Below, one piece after another: positions 27,464-37,064 of a stretch of 64,000 bases of DNA (positions within the stretch are counted from its first letter, which is position 1; every line of letters begins with the position of its first letter). The position numbers were made by a program, and so were the translations under genes. This DNA comes from Planctomycetota bacterium (GTDB lineage Bacteria; Planctomycetota; UBA1135), in NCBI GenBank assembly GCA_021776795.1, contig JAJFFC010000008.1, positions 378,738 through 442,737 of the forward strand, in the 5' to 3' direction. Below the pieces are notes generated by a model. It saw nothing but the letters and a program-made list of their open reading frames with translations, did no database searches and was not told where the DNA came from.

Positions 27464-29427
27464 GCTTGTACCTCGGGGTTGATCTTGGCACGCAATCGGT
27501 CAAGGTGTTGGTCTTCGACGCCGACGCCCGCCGCGTGATTGCCCGTGGCCAATCTGCCCTGCCGCCGCTGTCCATGCCGCGCCCCGGCGCCGCCGAACAA
27601 GATCCGCAAGATTGGTGGTCGGCTTTTGAAGCCGCCATGCAGGAAGCGCTGGCCACAGAAGGCGTGGATCGCAGCGCTATCGCCGCCTTGGGGGTTTCCG
27701 GTCAACAACATGGCATGGTCGCGGTCGACGAAGCCGGCCAAGTGTTGCGCCCCGCCAAACTTTGGTGCGACCTCGAAGCCAGCGCCGAAGCCGAAGCGCA
27801 TAGCCAGACCATGCCCTATCCGGTTCCGGCCGGATTCACCGCGCCGAAGATTCGTTGGTTCTACGCCAAGGAGCCAAAAATCGCAGCGCGCATGCACCGC
27901 GTCATGTTGCCTCATGATTGGCTCAACTTGCAACTCACGGGAACCTTTGCCACCGACCATGGCGATGCTTCCGGCTCCGGACTTTATGACCTAGAGGCCA
28001 GCACCTACCTGACCGAGGCCGCGGCAGCTATCGACCCTGACATAGTCGACAAGCTGCCGCCGATTCTGGAACCGCAAGCGCAACTCGGCACCTTGTTGCC
28101 GCAACATGCCGAACACTTCGGCCTGCCCAAAGACTTACCCATCTCCGTTGGCAGCGGCGACAACATGATGAGTGCCCTCGGCGCCGGCGCGACGGAAGCC
28201 GGCACTTGGGTCATCAGCTTGGGCACCAGTGGCACCATCTTTGGCCCCACGCCGGAAGCGGTGCTCGACCCCAGCGGCAACGTTGCTCCCTTCCGTAGTG
28301 CCTTGGGCGGTGGCCTGCCATTGTTGTGCACCCAAAACTGCTCGACCGTGGTCGAAGAAGCGCGTGCGGCGAGCGGCCAAAGCCATGAATCCTTGAGTTC
28401 AGCGGCATCCATCCTGCCACTGAGTGCCGACGACCCCATCTTCCTGCCCTATCTCAGCGGCGAACGCAGCCCCAACTGGCCGCATGCTTCGGGCGTGTTG
28501 TACGGCTTGCGCCAAAACAGTTTGCAGCCCGAGCGCCTTTACCGCACGGCTCTCGAAGGCGCGAGTTTGGCGCTGGCGCAGGGCATGCAGCATTTAGTCG
28601 ACCTCGGCCTGCCCTTGCGCACGCTGCGTTTAGTCGGCGGTGGAGCCAACAACGCATTGTGGGCGCGCATCTTGTGCGATCTCTTTGGCCGGCCATTGGA
28701 AGTGGTTGAAGAAAGCGAAACTGCAGCACTGGGCGCGGCCATGCAAGCGTGTTGGATGCACAGCGAAGTCCATCCGCGCAGCTTGGTGCCGGACAGCGAT
28801 GGCCTGACCTTGCGCCCAGACGACAAGCAGGAATCGCGCTACCAAGAGTTGCTGCAAAGATTCCAAGCCCTCGGCCAAACGTTGTTCGCGAGTGTGTTCC
28901 TGCTGAGTTTCCTAGGCCTAGCTTCCTGCAGTGTCGCCGCCGATGGCTGGCGTTATGGCCCGGAAATGCAAGGCTATCCCACGGGCTACATTCCAGGTGC
29001 GCAAGTGCAGATTCCTTGGCATCAACAAGATGTCATCGTCATGCGCGCGGCCGCGAATCTCACCGACCGTGGTGACTTTGGCGAACACGACAACGAAGAA
29101 GGCGGCGGCGGCGGACTCGGTGTTGGTTGGCGTCGTTATGAACACCAGGGCTACGAAGGTTGGCTGATTGGCGCACGCCTAGATGCCTGGAGCCTCGACA
29201 TCGATTGGCGCGACGACGTCCCAGGCTCTCCTCGCCGCGGTTCCACCGACGCACTGGTGCTACAGCCGACCCTCGAGGGTGGCTTCGCCTGGCGTTTAGG
29301 CAAGAGTGCGTGGACCTGCGACCTCACCGTAGGCCTCGGTAAAGAGATTAATCTCGAGGAAAACGGCGAATCGGTGGGCGACGGCACGATTGTGCTGTTT
29401 GGCCTGACCCTGCTCTACAATGGCTGA
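27460..29427 (+). CDS. xylB: Xylulokinase fused in frame to a C-terminal lipobox signal sequence and putative outer-membrane domain
   Basis: FGGY kinase: [22 protein letters not shown]...[18 protein letters not shown]...[25 protein letters not shown]; after residue ~470 [16 protein letters not shown] (lipobox) then [20 protein letters not shown]...[25 protein letters not shown]...[13 protein letters not shown]. Confidence 0.88.
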   Translation: MSLYLGVDLGTQSVKVLVFDADARRVIARGQSALPPLSMPRPGAAEQDPQDWWSAFEAAMQEALATEGVDRSAIAALGVSGQQHGMVAVDEAGQVLRPAKLWCDLEASAEAEAHSQTMPYPVPAGFTAPKIRWFYAKEPKIAARMHRVMLPHDWLNLQLTGTFATDHGDASGSGLYDLEASTYLTEAAAAIDPDIVDKLPPILEPQAQLGTLLPQHAEHFGLPKDLPISVGSGDNMMSALGAGATEAGTWVISLGTSGTIFGPTPEAVLDPSGNVAPFRSALGGGLPLLCTQNCSTVVEEARAASGQSHESLSSAASILPLSADDPIFLPYLSGERSPNWPHASGVLYGLRQNSLQPERLYRTALEGASLALAQGMQHLVDLGLPLRTLRLVGGGANNALWARILCDLFGRPLEVVEESETAALGAAMQACWMHSEVHPRSLVPDSDGLTLRPDDKQESRYQELLQRFQALGQTLFASVFLLSFLGLASCSVAADGWRYGPEMQGYPTGYIPGAQVQIPWHQQDVIVMRAAANLTDRGDFGEHDNEEGGGGGLGVGWRRYEHQGYEGWLIGARLDAWSLDIDWRDDVPGSPRRGSTDALVLQPTLEGGFAWRLGKSAWTCDLTVGLGKEINLEENGESVGDGTIVLFGLTLLYNG

Positions 29428-29430
29428 ATC

Positions 29431-29871
29431 ATGGATCGCGAGCACGGCAACCGCCTGATTTCTTCTCTTTGTTACCAAGACGCCAACGCCGCCATTTCTT
29501 GGCTGGAATGCGCCTTTGGGTTTACTCCGCATTTGGTCGTGCCCGGTGAAAACGGTGCGGTCATGCATTCGCAGCTGGTGTCCCCCGACGGCCGTTCCAT
29601 GATCATGCTTTATTCGCAGCGCGACGATGAGTTCGGCAAATTGCAAAACCCACCTAAGTCATTAGGCGGGTGCAACCAAAGTTTGTATTTGGTGGTCGAA
29701 GACGTCGACGCCCACCACGCCCGCGCGGTCGAGGCCGGCGCCACCATTCATATGCCTCCGACCAATCAAGACTACGGCGGCAGTTCCTATACCTGCGAAG
29801 ACCCCGAAGGACACATCTGGAGCTTTGGCAGCTATGACCCCTGGGCAGAAGTCGACTGTCCGCAGGATTAG
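29431..29871 (+). CDS. VOC family / glyoxalase-like protein
   Basis: LISSLCYQDANAAISWLECAFGFTPHLVVPGENGAVMHSQL...YLVVEDVDAHHARAVEAGATIHMPPTNQDYGGSSYTCEDPEGHIWSFGSYDP. Confidence 0.88.
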   Translation: MDREHGNRLISSLCYQDANAAISWLECAFGFTPHLVVPGENGAVMHSQLVSPDGRSMIMLYSQRDDEFGKLQNPPKSLGGCNQSLYLVVEDVDAHHARAVEAGATIHMPPTNQDYGGSSYTCEDPEGHIWSFGSYDPWAEVDCPQD

Positions 29872-30929
29872 GGCTGAGGCAACCACAACGAGGCATCGCC
29901 GTAGCTGAAGAAGCGGTAGCGTTGGGCGACGGCTTCGGCGTAGATTTTTTTGACTAGCGCTAGGCCATCGGCGGCGCCTTGGTGTTGCGCTAGGCCGGCG
30001 ACTAAGGCAAGCAAGGTTGACCTTGGGGTGTGGAAGTTGGTGAGTAGACCATCCACTACTTGAAAGTCATGCCCGGGCAAAATCATGAGTCGGGTTTCGC
30101 CTTTGTCGCCTTGGGCCCATGCTTCCAGTGCGCGGCACACGGTGGTGCCCGCGGCAATCACATGACGACCGTCTTGCTTTGCTTGGCGCAGCTTTGCGGC
30201 CAAGTCTTCGGAAACGGTGAAGCGCTCGGCGTGCATCGGGTGCTCTTCGACGCGTTCGGTTTCGACTGGGAGGAATGTGCCGCGACCTACATGCAGAGTG
30301 AGGTAAGCCTGCTCTACACCTTGCTGCTCCAAGGACTGCAACAGAGCCTGGTCAAAATGCAGACTAGCCGTTGGCGCAGCCACCGAACCCTCGGCCTGAG
30401 CCCAAACGGTTTGGTAGCGCGCGCGATCTTCGGCACTGTCGGTGTCTTCGGCTAGGTCTTCGCGCAAACGCCGAATGTAGGGCGGTAAGGGTGTGGAGCC
30501 AATCTGCTCCAAAGCAGCGGGCCAATCGGCAGCTCCCTCTAGGTCCACCGTCCATTCTCCGCGCTCATGCTTTTCGACTAAACGCAATTGAGGTCCGCCC
30601 GTGGCAGTTACCCCATGAAGTTCTACACCCGGGCGCAAACGACCACCGCTCATCAGGCAACGCGCCTGGCCATCGGCGAGGTCATGCAAATACAAACCCT
30701 CGACGCGGCCGCCGGTTTCCTTCTGCAAACACAAACGCGCCGGCAACACCCGCGTGTCATTCAGCACCAACAAATCACCTTCGCGCAAAAACTGCGGTAG
30801 GTCAGCAAAGACGTGGTGATGCCCCGCCCCTTCCTGCACCACCAACAGACGCGCTTCACGGCGCTCCGCCGGAGGATGACGCGCAATCAGCTCTTCGGGC
30901 AGCGGGAAATCAAGCTCGCTTAACTCCAC
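29868..30929 (-). CDS. queA: S-adenosylmethionine:tRNA ribosyltransferase-isomerase
   Basis: LDFPLPEELIARHPPAERREARLLV...DLLVLNDTRVLPARL...YQTVWAQAEGSVAAPTASLHFD...HVGRGTFLPVE...LLTNFHTPRSTLLALVAGL. Confidence 0.95.
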   Translation of the reverse strand: MELSELDFPLPEELIARHPPAERREARLLVVQEGAGHHHVFADLPQFLREGDLLVLNDTRVLPARLCLQKETGGRVEGLYLHDLADGQARCLMSGGRLRPGVELHGVTATGGPQLRLVEKHERGEWTVDLEGAADWPAALEQIGSTPLPPYIRRLREDLAEDTDSAEDRARYQTVWAQAEGSVAAPTASLHFDQALLQSLEQQGVEQAYLTLHVGRGTFLPVETERVEEHPMHAERFTVSEDLAAKLRQAKQDGRHVIAAGTTVCRALEAWAQGDKGETRLMILPGHDFQVVDGLLTNFHTPRSTLLALVAGLAQHQGAADGLALVKKIYAEAVAQRYRFFSYGDASLWLPQP

Positions 30930-30953
30930 AGCACCCCCACGCGGATCACAGGT

Positions 30954-32153
30954 CTACTTGCCCGCGGCTAACCAGCTGCGCAACATCTCCATTTGGCGAT
31001 GGAAATCATGCTCGCTGACGCCAAGCGGGTTCTTGAAGAAGGCCGCGGCGGCCGGCAGCGCACCACCTTCGCCACGCTCCTGCGCCATCAAGGCCAAACG
31101 CGCCAGGTCGAGCACCAAGGGTGCGGCCAAAGCCGAATCGGAACCATGCCAAGTGAACTGCAAGCTCATGCGTGCACCTAGGAAGCCTTCGAAGTGGATA
31201 TAGTCCATCGCGGTCTTCCAATCATGCAGGCTGGGCACGAAATTGATCGACACTCCCGAATGCATTCCGGCTGACTCCTTCAGGATGTCATGCAGCACGC
31301 CATCTTTGTTGGTCATCTTGCCTTTGACGCGCTCGGGATCCTCCAGGGCCGCGCCATCTTTGTTGCCGAGCATGTTGTAGCCTTCCCAGGCCATGACATT
31401 GAGCCGGCGATCGCGGAACATGGGGGCCAAAGAAGTCTTGAGCAAAGTCTCTCCGGTTTTGCCGTCGTTGCCGAGCACGGGCACACCTTGGCGTTTGGCA
31501 TAGGCCGCCACTGCTGGCACTGCAGCGCCAGGTGCCGGAGTGAAGTTCACAAAGGGCATGCCCTCGGCAATGGCTGCTAAGGCGTACATGACCGAACGCG
31601 AAAGATCGGCGGGCGCGCCAATCAATAACTCAAAGGGATCGGCTTCCGGGTCGAGCCACTCTTGTGGCAACTCGCGGTCGCGCTCCGCCGAAGCTAAGTA
31701 CACCACCACACCCGAATGCATGCGCGGCTCGGACATCCATTCGCGCAAGTCCTCGCGCAATGCCGCAACCTGATCCCCCGGAGACAAAGCCAGACGATCT
31801 TTGGAGCCTTCGGAGACTAAGCGCGCGTCTTCCGGCTCGGGAACCCCGGGCGCAATCGACAACTCGAGGCGGTCGCGCAAGGCGCCGGTCATTTCGACTA
31901 AGTCCTGCGGCAGCACACCAATCCGCGCCAAGTCGGCGGCGGCGCGGTTGCAGTCGCCGGCGACATCCCAGCCATGGACTTGGAAGCGCTCGACGTCGGC
32001 CCAAGGAAGATCTTTCCACTCCGGCGCGGCGGTGACCATGCCAGTGGGCGGACTGCCACTACGCAGGGCTTCAATGCCATGGAGGACAGTGGTGGCGATG
32101 GCGCCTCGGACACCGACGAGGAACAGGCCGGTTTTTTGCGGATCAGGACCCAT
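30954..32153 (-). CDS. Inositol-3-phosphate synthase (myo-inositol-1-phosphate synthase family)
   Basis: GLFLVGVRGAIATTVLHGIEALR...MPFVNFTPAPGAAVPAVAAYAKRQGVPVLGNDGKTGETLLKTSLAPMFRDRRLNVMAWEGYNMLGNKDGAALEDPERVKGKMTNK. Confidence 0.9.
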   Translation of the reverse strand: MGPDPQKTGLFLVGVRGAIATTVLHGIEALRSGSPPTGMVTAAPEWKDLPWADVERFQVHGWDVAGDCNRAAADLARIGVLPQDLVEMTGALRDRLELSIAPGVPEPEDARLVSEGSKDRLALSPGDQVAALREDLREWMSEPRMHSGVVVYLASAERDRELPQEWLDPEADPFELLIGAPADLSRSVMYALAAIAEGMPFVNFTPAPGAAVPAVAAYAKRQGVPVLGNDGKTGETLLKTSLAPMFRDRRLNVMAWEGYNMLGNKDGAALEDPERVKGKMTNKDGVLHDILKESAGMHSGVSINFVPSLHDWKTAMDYIHFEGFLGARMSLQFTWHGSDSALAAPLVLDLARLALMAQERGEGGALPAAAAFFKNPLGVSEHDFHRQMEMLRSWLAAGK

Positions 32154-32203
32154 GGTCAGGCAATGCGGGAAGGGGCGGCGCGGGGCGCGAGCCGGCGCCT
32201 ACT

Positions 32204-32977
32204 TTAGCCACCGTGGGCCGGTTCAGGCGTAGGAACCCGCTCCAGGATCAGGCGGACCTCGGTGCCAATCGGCGGCAGCAGGTACAGATTGGGGTACCAG
32301 ATGGTCTGGCTGTCGCAGCTGGGGTCGGCGCCAATCAGCAAGTGATCGGGGGTCGAGAAGTGCACCAGGCTGATGAGATTGCCCTCGGCCTGGGCCATGA
32401 AGATTTCCTTGGCGTCTTTGTGCGGCTTGACGAAGCGCGAGCCGATGTAGACGAAGGTCCCGCGTTGGTAAGTGCGTTCCTCGCGCACATTCAGCACCAG
32501 ATCTTCGGCGCGGAAACGGTAAGGCTCGACGCGGCCATCTTCGTGAGTGACTTCCCACTCAACGAAGGCACGGAAACCGACGCCGCCATAGGCCGGTTCA
32601 AAGATGTAGGGCATGATGCCCTGCTGCATTTCCTCCATGGTCGGCGGCGGGTCTACCCCCACAATGCGGCCAAGCGTGCCCATTTCGGCGCCTAGCAATA
32701 GGAAGGCGGTGTTGAGTGCTTCTGCGGTGGTGCCTTCCATGCTCAGCAAAGACTCAAAGTCTTTGCCTTGAGGCTGCAAGCACAGGAGATACTCCAGCGG
32801 CTCGTAACGCTGGGTGACTTGGACCGGCAAAGTCATGCGCCCCGCTTCTAAATCTAAAGCAATGCCTTGCTCGGCAAAGCCGGCCAGCAGAGCTTCCATG
32901 CCCTGCGGCTCCGCCGGATCCTGCTGCGGCAGGGGCGAAAACAGTGCGGCAACCAGCGGTAAGAAGAGTAGCGCCAT
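32204..32977 (-). CDS. Hypothetical secreted protein
   Basis: Signal peptide MALLFLPLVAALFSPLPQQ; clean frame; no family confidently recognised. Confidence 0.7.
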   Translation of the reverse strand: MALLFLPLVAALFSPLPQQDPAEPQGMEALLAGFAEQGIALDLEAGRMTLPVQVTQRYEPLEYLLCLQPQGKDFESLLSMEGTTAEALNTAFLLLGAEMGTLGRIVGVDPPPTMEEMQQGIMPYIFEPAYGGVGFRAFVEWEVTHEDGRVEPYRFRAEDLVLNVREERTYQRGTFVYIGSRFVKPHKDAKEIFMAQAEGNLISLVHFSTPDHLLIGADPSCDSQTIWYPNLYLLPPIGTEVRLILERVPTPEPAHGG

Positions 32978-33002
32978 TTGCGTAGCCTAACGTGGTCTGG
33001 CG

Positions 33003-35426
33003 CTATTGGTTCAGGCGCTTCAAGCCGGCCACAGCCCCCTTTCCGGCTGCGGTGGTCGGCGCGCGCAGGCGCAACACCGCCTGCCACTGCTGACGCGCGG
33101 CCTCGGGCTGGTCATTTTGCTCATAAAGGCTGGCCAAGCGGTTGCGCAGCTCGCCCGAAAGTGGGTGCAGAGCCACGAAATGCTCCGCCAGGAGCAGCGG
33201 CTGCAGCAAAGAGTTGCCGCGCTCGAGGCTGGTGTTGAGGACGCGCTCGGCGAAGTCCGCTTCACACCATTGCTCGGCGAAGCGGCCGAGGTCTGCCGTG
33301 GGCCGCTCCCCGCTTTCGATTTCGGCAAGGAGCAAGCGTTCTTGCAGGCGGTCCTGCCATAAGGTCCAGCCGATGCCGACCACCGGGAAGCCTTGGGCAA
33401 GCAAACGCGGAGCCGCAGCTAAGGCTTCGGGTTGGGCAAGAAGAGCACGCATGGCTTCGGCTTCGCCTGGCTTTTGCGCAAGCATGCCGGCGCGAATGGA
33501 AGCGATGCGCAACAAGTTATCTGGATGCCGCGCCTCCTTTTCCGCGAGCTGTAACCAATGAGCCGCAAGTGCAGGCGCCATGTCCGCTAATCGCAGGGCC
33601 GCGGCGGCAAGCATTTGCGGCGGAACGCGGCTGACGTCGGTCTCTAACAGCAGCTGCGACACCTCTTCGTCGATGGGAACCGCTGCGAGGCAGGAGCGAT
33701 AGGCCGCCAACATGGCATCGAACTCGCCAAACTCCTGCAAGGCGCGCACGAAATGATTCCACGACTCCTCGACTTCGCCGGTCGGCACCGGGCGCTTCGG
33801 CAAGGACGGAAAATGCGCAGCGAGGTGTTCCTCTAGGAAAGGAATGTCCTGTGCCTTGGCCCCATTGCCGATTTTTTGCCACAGCTCAATGCGCAGACCG
33901 CGCTGCTCGTCTGGTGCCAAGCCCTCAGGCGAAGACAGGGCGAAACTACGCGCCCATTGTTGTTGGTCCGGCGTACCCGCGAGAAGCAGAGTGGTCATGA
34001 GAGCCACCGCGCTTTCATAACCCTGCGGTGGATTCCCTTGCCATTGCTGCACGAGTAAACCGGCATCGGGGTGCGCGGCAAGCAACGTGATGACTAAAGC
34101 GCGCAAGCGGTCATCGGTCGCCGGGTCTTGTGCCAAAGCCGCCAAGCGGAACAGATCTTGCTCTTGACCAGCCGCGCCTAAAGCGCGAATGGCTTGACCA
34201 CGACGCAAGCGATCTTGACCTTGCAGAGCTTCGCGCAAGAAATCGCGCGCGGCTTCGGAATGCGGGGCACGCTCCAAGGCCAAGGGATAGCGAATGCGGT
34301 CGGGGACTTGGGCGTCGTGCAGCAAGGTCGGCAGAATGGGGTCGACCTCTTCGCTGCCTTGCAGAATGCGCGCCAAGGTCATGCCGACGGAACTGCGCCA
34401 ACCACCTTGGGCCAACCAAGTTGCGGCTTCGGCCTTGGCTTCTGGCAATGGCGAGAGCGCCAAGTCGCGCATCCACATCGCCCGTTGCGAAGGAGAAGCC
34501 TCTTTGCCGCGCAGGAGGTATTCCTCCCATAGAGCCTCGGGACCACCGAAGCGCGGCAACAAACGCATGGCGGCGCTGTGGCGCTTGGGGTCGATGGTGT
34601 CGAACTCCTTACGCAACTCGGCGGTGAGCGCCGGGTCGGTGCCTTGGGTGGCGAGCGCATCTAAAGCCACTTGGCGATAGTTGGCTGGCGCTTGCAAAGC
34701 CAAACGCAAAATGCGTAGCCGCGCATCGGGGTCGTCTTCGTTGAGCGCCCACAGCTGCAAAGCGTATTGGCCAGGTACCTCGCTCAGAGAAGTGACCATG
34801 GCTTCGAGCCGTTCCATGTCTTCGGGTTGCACGCATTGACGCCACCCGGCAAAGACGCGGCTGAGATACATGATCTCGGCATCGGCGTGAATCGAAGGCA
34901 AGAGTTGCACCAACATGTCATGGCCTTCGACCAGCAACATGGCCTCGACCAAACGCGCGCGCAAGGGAGCCGGCTGTTGCTCGTTGAGCACAAAGTCGAG
35001 CAACTCTTGCGGCGCACCTGCGACCGGCCAAGACACCAATAGAGACACCAAGTCCTGACGTCGTGGCACCTCGCGCATTTCGAGAATGGCCAAAATCTGA
35101 GTGCGTGCGGCTTGGCTGATCTTGCCACGCAAACGGGTGTACAAATAATCTTGCCACTCCACTGGTACTTCATTCGCAGACCAAGCTTCGAGCAAGGCCT
35201 GCACCGATTGCGCTTGCTGCTCCGCACTCACGCTTCCCTCTAAGCGCGGCGCCAACTGCGCCATATGCCAAGCCAGCTGCGCATTGGGGTGCGCCTCGAT
35301 CGAGAGCGTGCTGGGTGCCTGGCCGGTGAGCAACCAAAGTTCCCACTCCCGTTGCTGCGCCTGTTGCGCCGGGTCTTGTCCAGGCGCCAAAACGCCGAAG
35401 GCGGTCAAAAGGAGAGGGAGAAGCAT
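33003..35426 (-). CDS. Large secreted HEAT/TPR-like alpha-helical repeat protein
   Basis: Leu/Ala-rich repeat sequence throughout; start trimmed to MLLPLLLTAFGVLAPGQ at 35426, giving an overlap with the nnrD stop. Confidence 0.78.
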   Translation of the reverse strand: MLLPLLLTAFGVLAPGQDPAQQAQQREWELWLLTGQAPSTLSIEAHPNAQLAWHMAQLAPRLEGSVSAEQQAQSVQALLEAWSANEVPVEWQDYLYTRLRGKISQAARTQILAILEMREVPRRQDLVSLLVSWPVAGAPQELLDFVLNEQQPAPLRARLVEAMLLVEGHDMLVQLLPSIHADAEIMYLSRVFAGWRQCVQPEDMERLEAMVTSLSEVPGQYALQLWALNEDDPDARLRILRLALQAPANYRQVALDALATQGTDPALTAELRKEFDTIDPKRHSAAMRLLPRFGGPEALWEEYLLRGKEASPSQRAMWMRDLALSPLPEAKAEAATWLAQGGWRSSVGMTLARILQGSEEVDPILPTLLHDAQVPDRIRYPLALERAPHSEAARDFLREALQGQDRLRRGQAIRALGAAGQEQDLFRLAALAQDPATDDRLRALVITLLAAHPDAGLLVQQWQGNPPQGYESAVALMTTLLLAGTPDQQQWARSFALSSPEGLAPDEQRGLRIELWQKIGNGAKAQDIPFLEEHLAAHFPSLPKRPVPTGEVEESWNHFVRALQEFGEFDAMLAAYRSCLAAVPIDEEVSQLLLETDVSRVPPQMLAAAALRLADMAPALAAHWLQLAEKEARHPDNLLRIASIRAGMLAQKPGEAEAMRALLAQPEALAAAPRLLAQGFPVVGIGWTLWQDRLQERLLLAEIESGERPTADLGRFAEQWCEADFAERVLNTSLERGNSLLQPLLLAEHFVALHPLSGELRNRLASLYEQNDQPEAARQQWQAVLRLRAPTTAAGKGAVAGLKRLNQ

Positions 35427-36322
35427 TAGGAAGGATCGGCTGGAGAGTCCTTTAGGTGCTGAAGCATCGCGCGTGACAGCCATTGCGATAGATGGCTGGC
35501 GCGCAGGCCATCAGGCCCCCATTCGGCCGCATAGAGATCGGCGGCGAGGCCATGAAGATACACGCCGAGGCGCGCGGCGTCATACACGGAAAGGCCGCGT
35601 GCGCACAGAGCGCCGAGTAAGCCGGAAAGGACATCGCCGCTGCCGGCGGTGGCGAGACCGGGGTTTCCGCTCAAGTTTTTCCATGGCTCCTGGGAACTCT
35701 GGCCGACGAGAGTGCCTTCCCCTTTTAAAACCACGGTGGCTTGCGTTTGCGCGCACAAAGCTTGCAAGGTGCCGATGCGGTCATTTCCAGGTGAAGCCTT
35801 TTGCTCTGCCAATAAGCGCGCCGCCTCGCCGGGATGTGGCGTGAGCAAACACTGCGCGGAGCAGTGGTGCCAAGCTTGGTTCGGTGCAAGACGATTGAGG
35901 GCGTCGGCGTCGAGCACCAAAGGCAGGTTGGGGTGCTGCTCTTGGATCGTGCGGATGGCTTCGGGCAAGAAGTCCGAAGCGCCCTCCGCCAAACCCATGC
36001 CTGGACCAATCACCATGGCGTCGGCGCGGGCGGCACAGTCGAGCAAGAGCGGCACATCTTCGGCGCTGAGTTGCTGCCGCGTATCTTCCCCACAAGGGTG
36101 GTGGATGGCTTCAGGGAGAGCGTCGAGCAACGCCGGGAACAAGGCGCCCGGCGCCACCAACTCGACATAACCCGCGCCGCTTTCGGAGGCGGCGCGCGCC
36201 GCCAACAGAGGCGCTCCGGGATAGTGCGCGCTACCTCCCACCACGACAACCCGGCCGCAAACTCCCTTATGGGCGTCTTGCGGGCGCGCGGGCAAGGCGG
36301 GCAGGTCGTTGGGCGCAGCCAT
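35426..36322 (-). CDS. nnrD: ADP/ATP-dependent NAD(P)H-hydrate dehydratase (YjeF C-terminal domain)
   Basis: GRVVVVGGSAHYPGAPLLAARAASESGAGYVELVAP...LVLDADALNRLAP...LLTPHPGEAARLL...NPGLATAGSGDVLSGLLGALCARGL. Confidence 0.9.
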   Translation of the reverse strand: MAAPNDLPALPARPQDAHKGVCGRVVVVGGSAHYPGAPLLAARAASESGAGYVELVAPGALFPALLDALPEAIHHPCGEDTRQQLSAEDVPLLLDCAARADAMVIGPGMGLAEGASDFLPEAIRTIQEQHPNLPLVLDADALNRLAPNQAWHHCSAQCLLTPHPGEAARLLAEQKASPGNDRIGTLQALCAQTQATVVLKGEGTLVGQSSQEPWKNLSGNPGLATAGSGDVLSGLLGALCARGLSVYDAARLGVYLHGLAADLYAAEWGPDGLRASHLSQWLSRAMLQHLKDSPADPS

Positions 36323-36365
36323 GGACCTCCAGAATAGCGTTGGGGCACAGATACACTGCGCCGGA

Positions 36366-37061
36366 ATGGCAACTCGCCGCCCCGCCAAGCTTGAGGTCTA
36401 TCAAGAAGACCACATCGCGCAGGATTACGACCAGCGCTGGGCGGGCTCGCGTGGAGCCGCGCGCGATCTGCGCAAGCGCCGCGCCCTGCACAAAGCCTTG
36501 GCGATTTTGCGTTCGCATGTCGAAGCGCAAGGCGGGGTTTGGCGACACCAGTTGATCGATGTGCCTTGCGGCACCGGGCGCTTCAGTGATTTACTCGAGC
36601 GTGAAGGTGGGCAGGTGATTGGCGTCGACCTGGCCACGTCGATGTTAGTCGAAGCCAAGGCCAAGCACCCCAAAGCGACTTACCTCGCCGCCGACCTGGC
36701 TCAGCTCCCTTTCGCCGATGGCTGTGTCGACGCCATGATTTGCATCCGCCTGTTCCATTTGGTGCATCAGCCCGCAATGCGCGTGGCCTTTTTGCGCGAG
36801 TTGGCGCGCGTCGGCCACCATGGTTTGGTGATTGATTATCGCCACGGCCGCACCTTCCGCAGTTGGGGAAGGCGTTGGCGCCACCGCCTCAATCCAGCAG
36901 TCGAAAACGCGCACAACCCCATGCCCAAAGTGATTCGCCAGGAGATTGCCGCGGCTGGCCTGCGCCCTCTGGCATGGATTCCGGTGCACCGCGCCCCGCT
37001 GCTGAGCGACAAGCTGCTGATTCCCTGCGTGCGGCAAGAATCCGCGCCGACTTCGTCCTAA
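36366..37061 (+). CDS. Class I SAM-dependent methyltransferase
   Basis: LIDVPCGTGRFSDLLEREGGQVIGVDLATSMLVEAKAKHPKATYLAADLAQLPFADGCVDAMICIRLFHLV. Confidence 0.9.
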   Translation: MATRRPAKLEVYQEDHIAQDYDQRWAGSRGAARDLRKRRALHKALAILRSHVEAQGGVWRHQLIDVPCGTGRFSDLLEREGGQVIGVDLATSMLVEAKAKHPKATYLAADLAQLPFADGCVDAMICIRLFHLVHQPAMRVAFLRELARVGHHGLVIDYRHGRTFRSWGRRWRHRLNPAVENAHNPMPKVIRQEIAAAGLRPLAWIPVHRAPLLSDKLLIPCVRQESAPTSS

Positions 37062-37064
37062 ACT

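Noticed and set aside
29098-29114. GGC trinucleotide run in the fused XylB C-terminal region
   Set aside because: A short glycine-codon run; unremarkable in GC-rich coding DNA.
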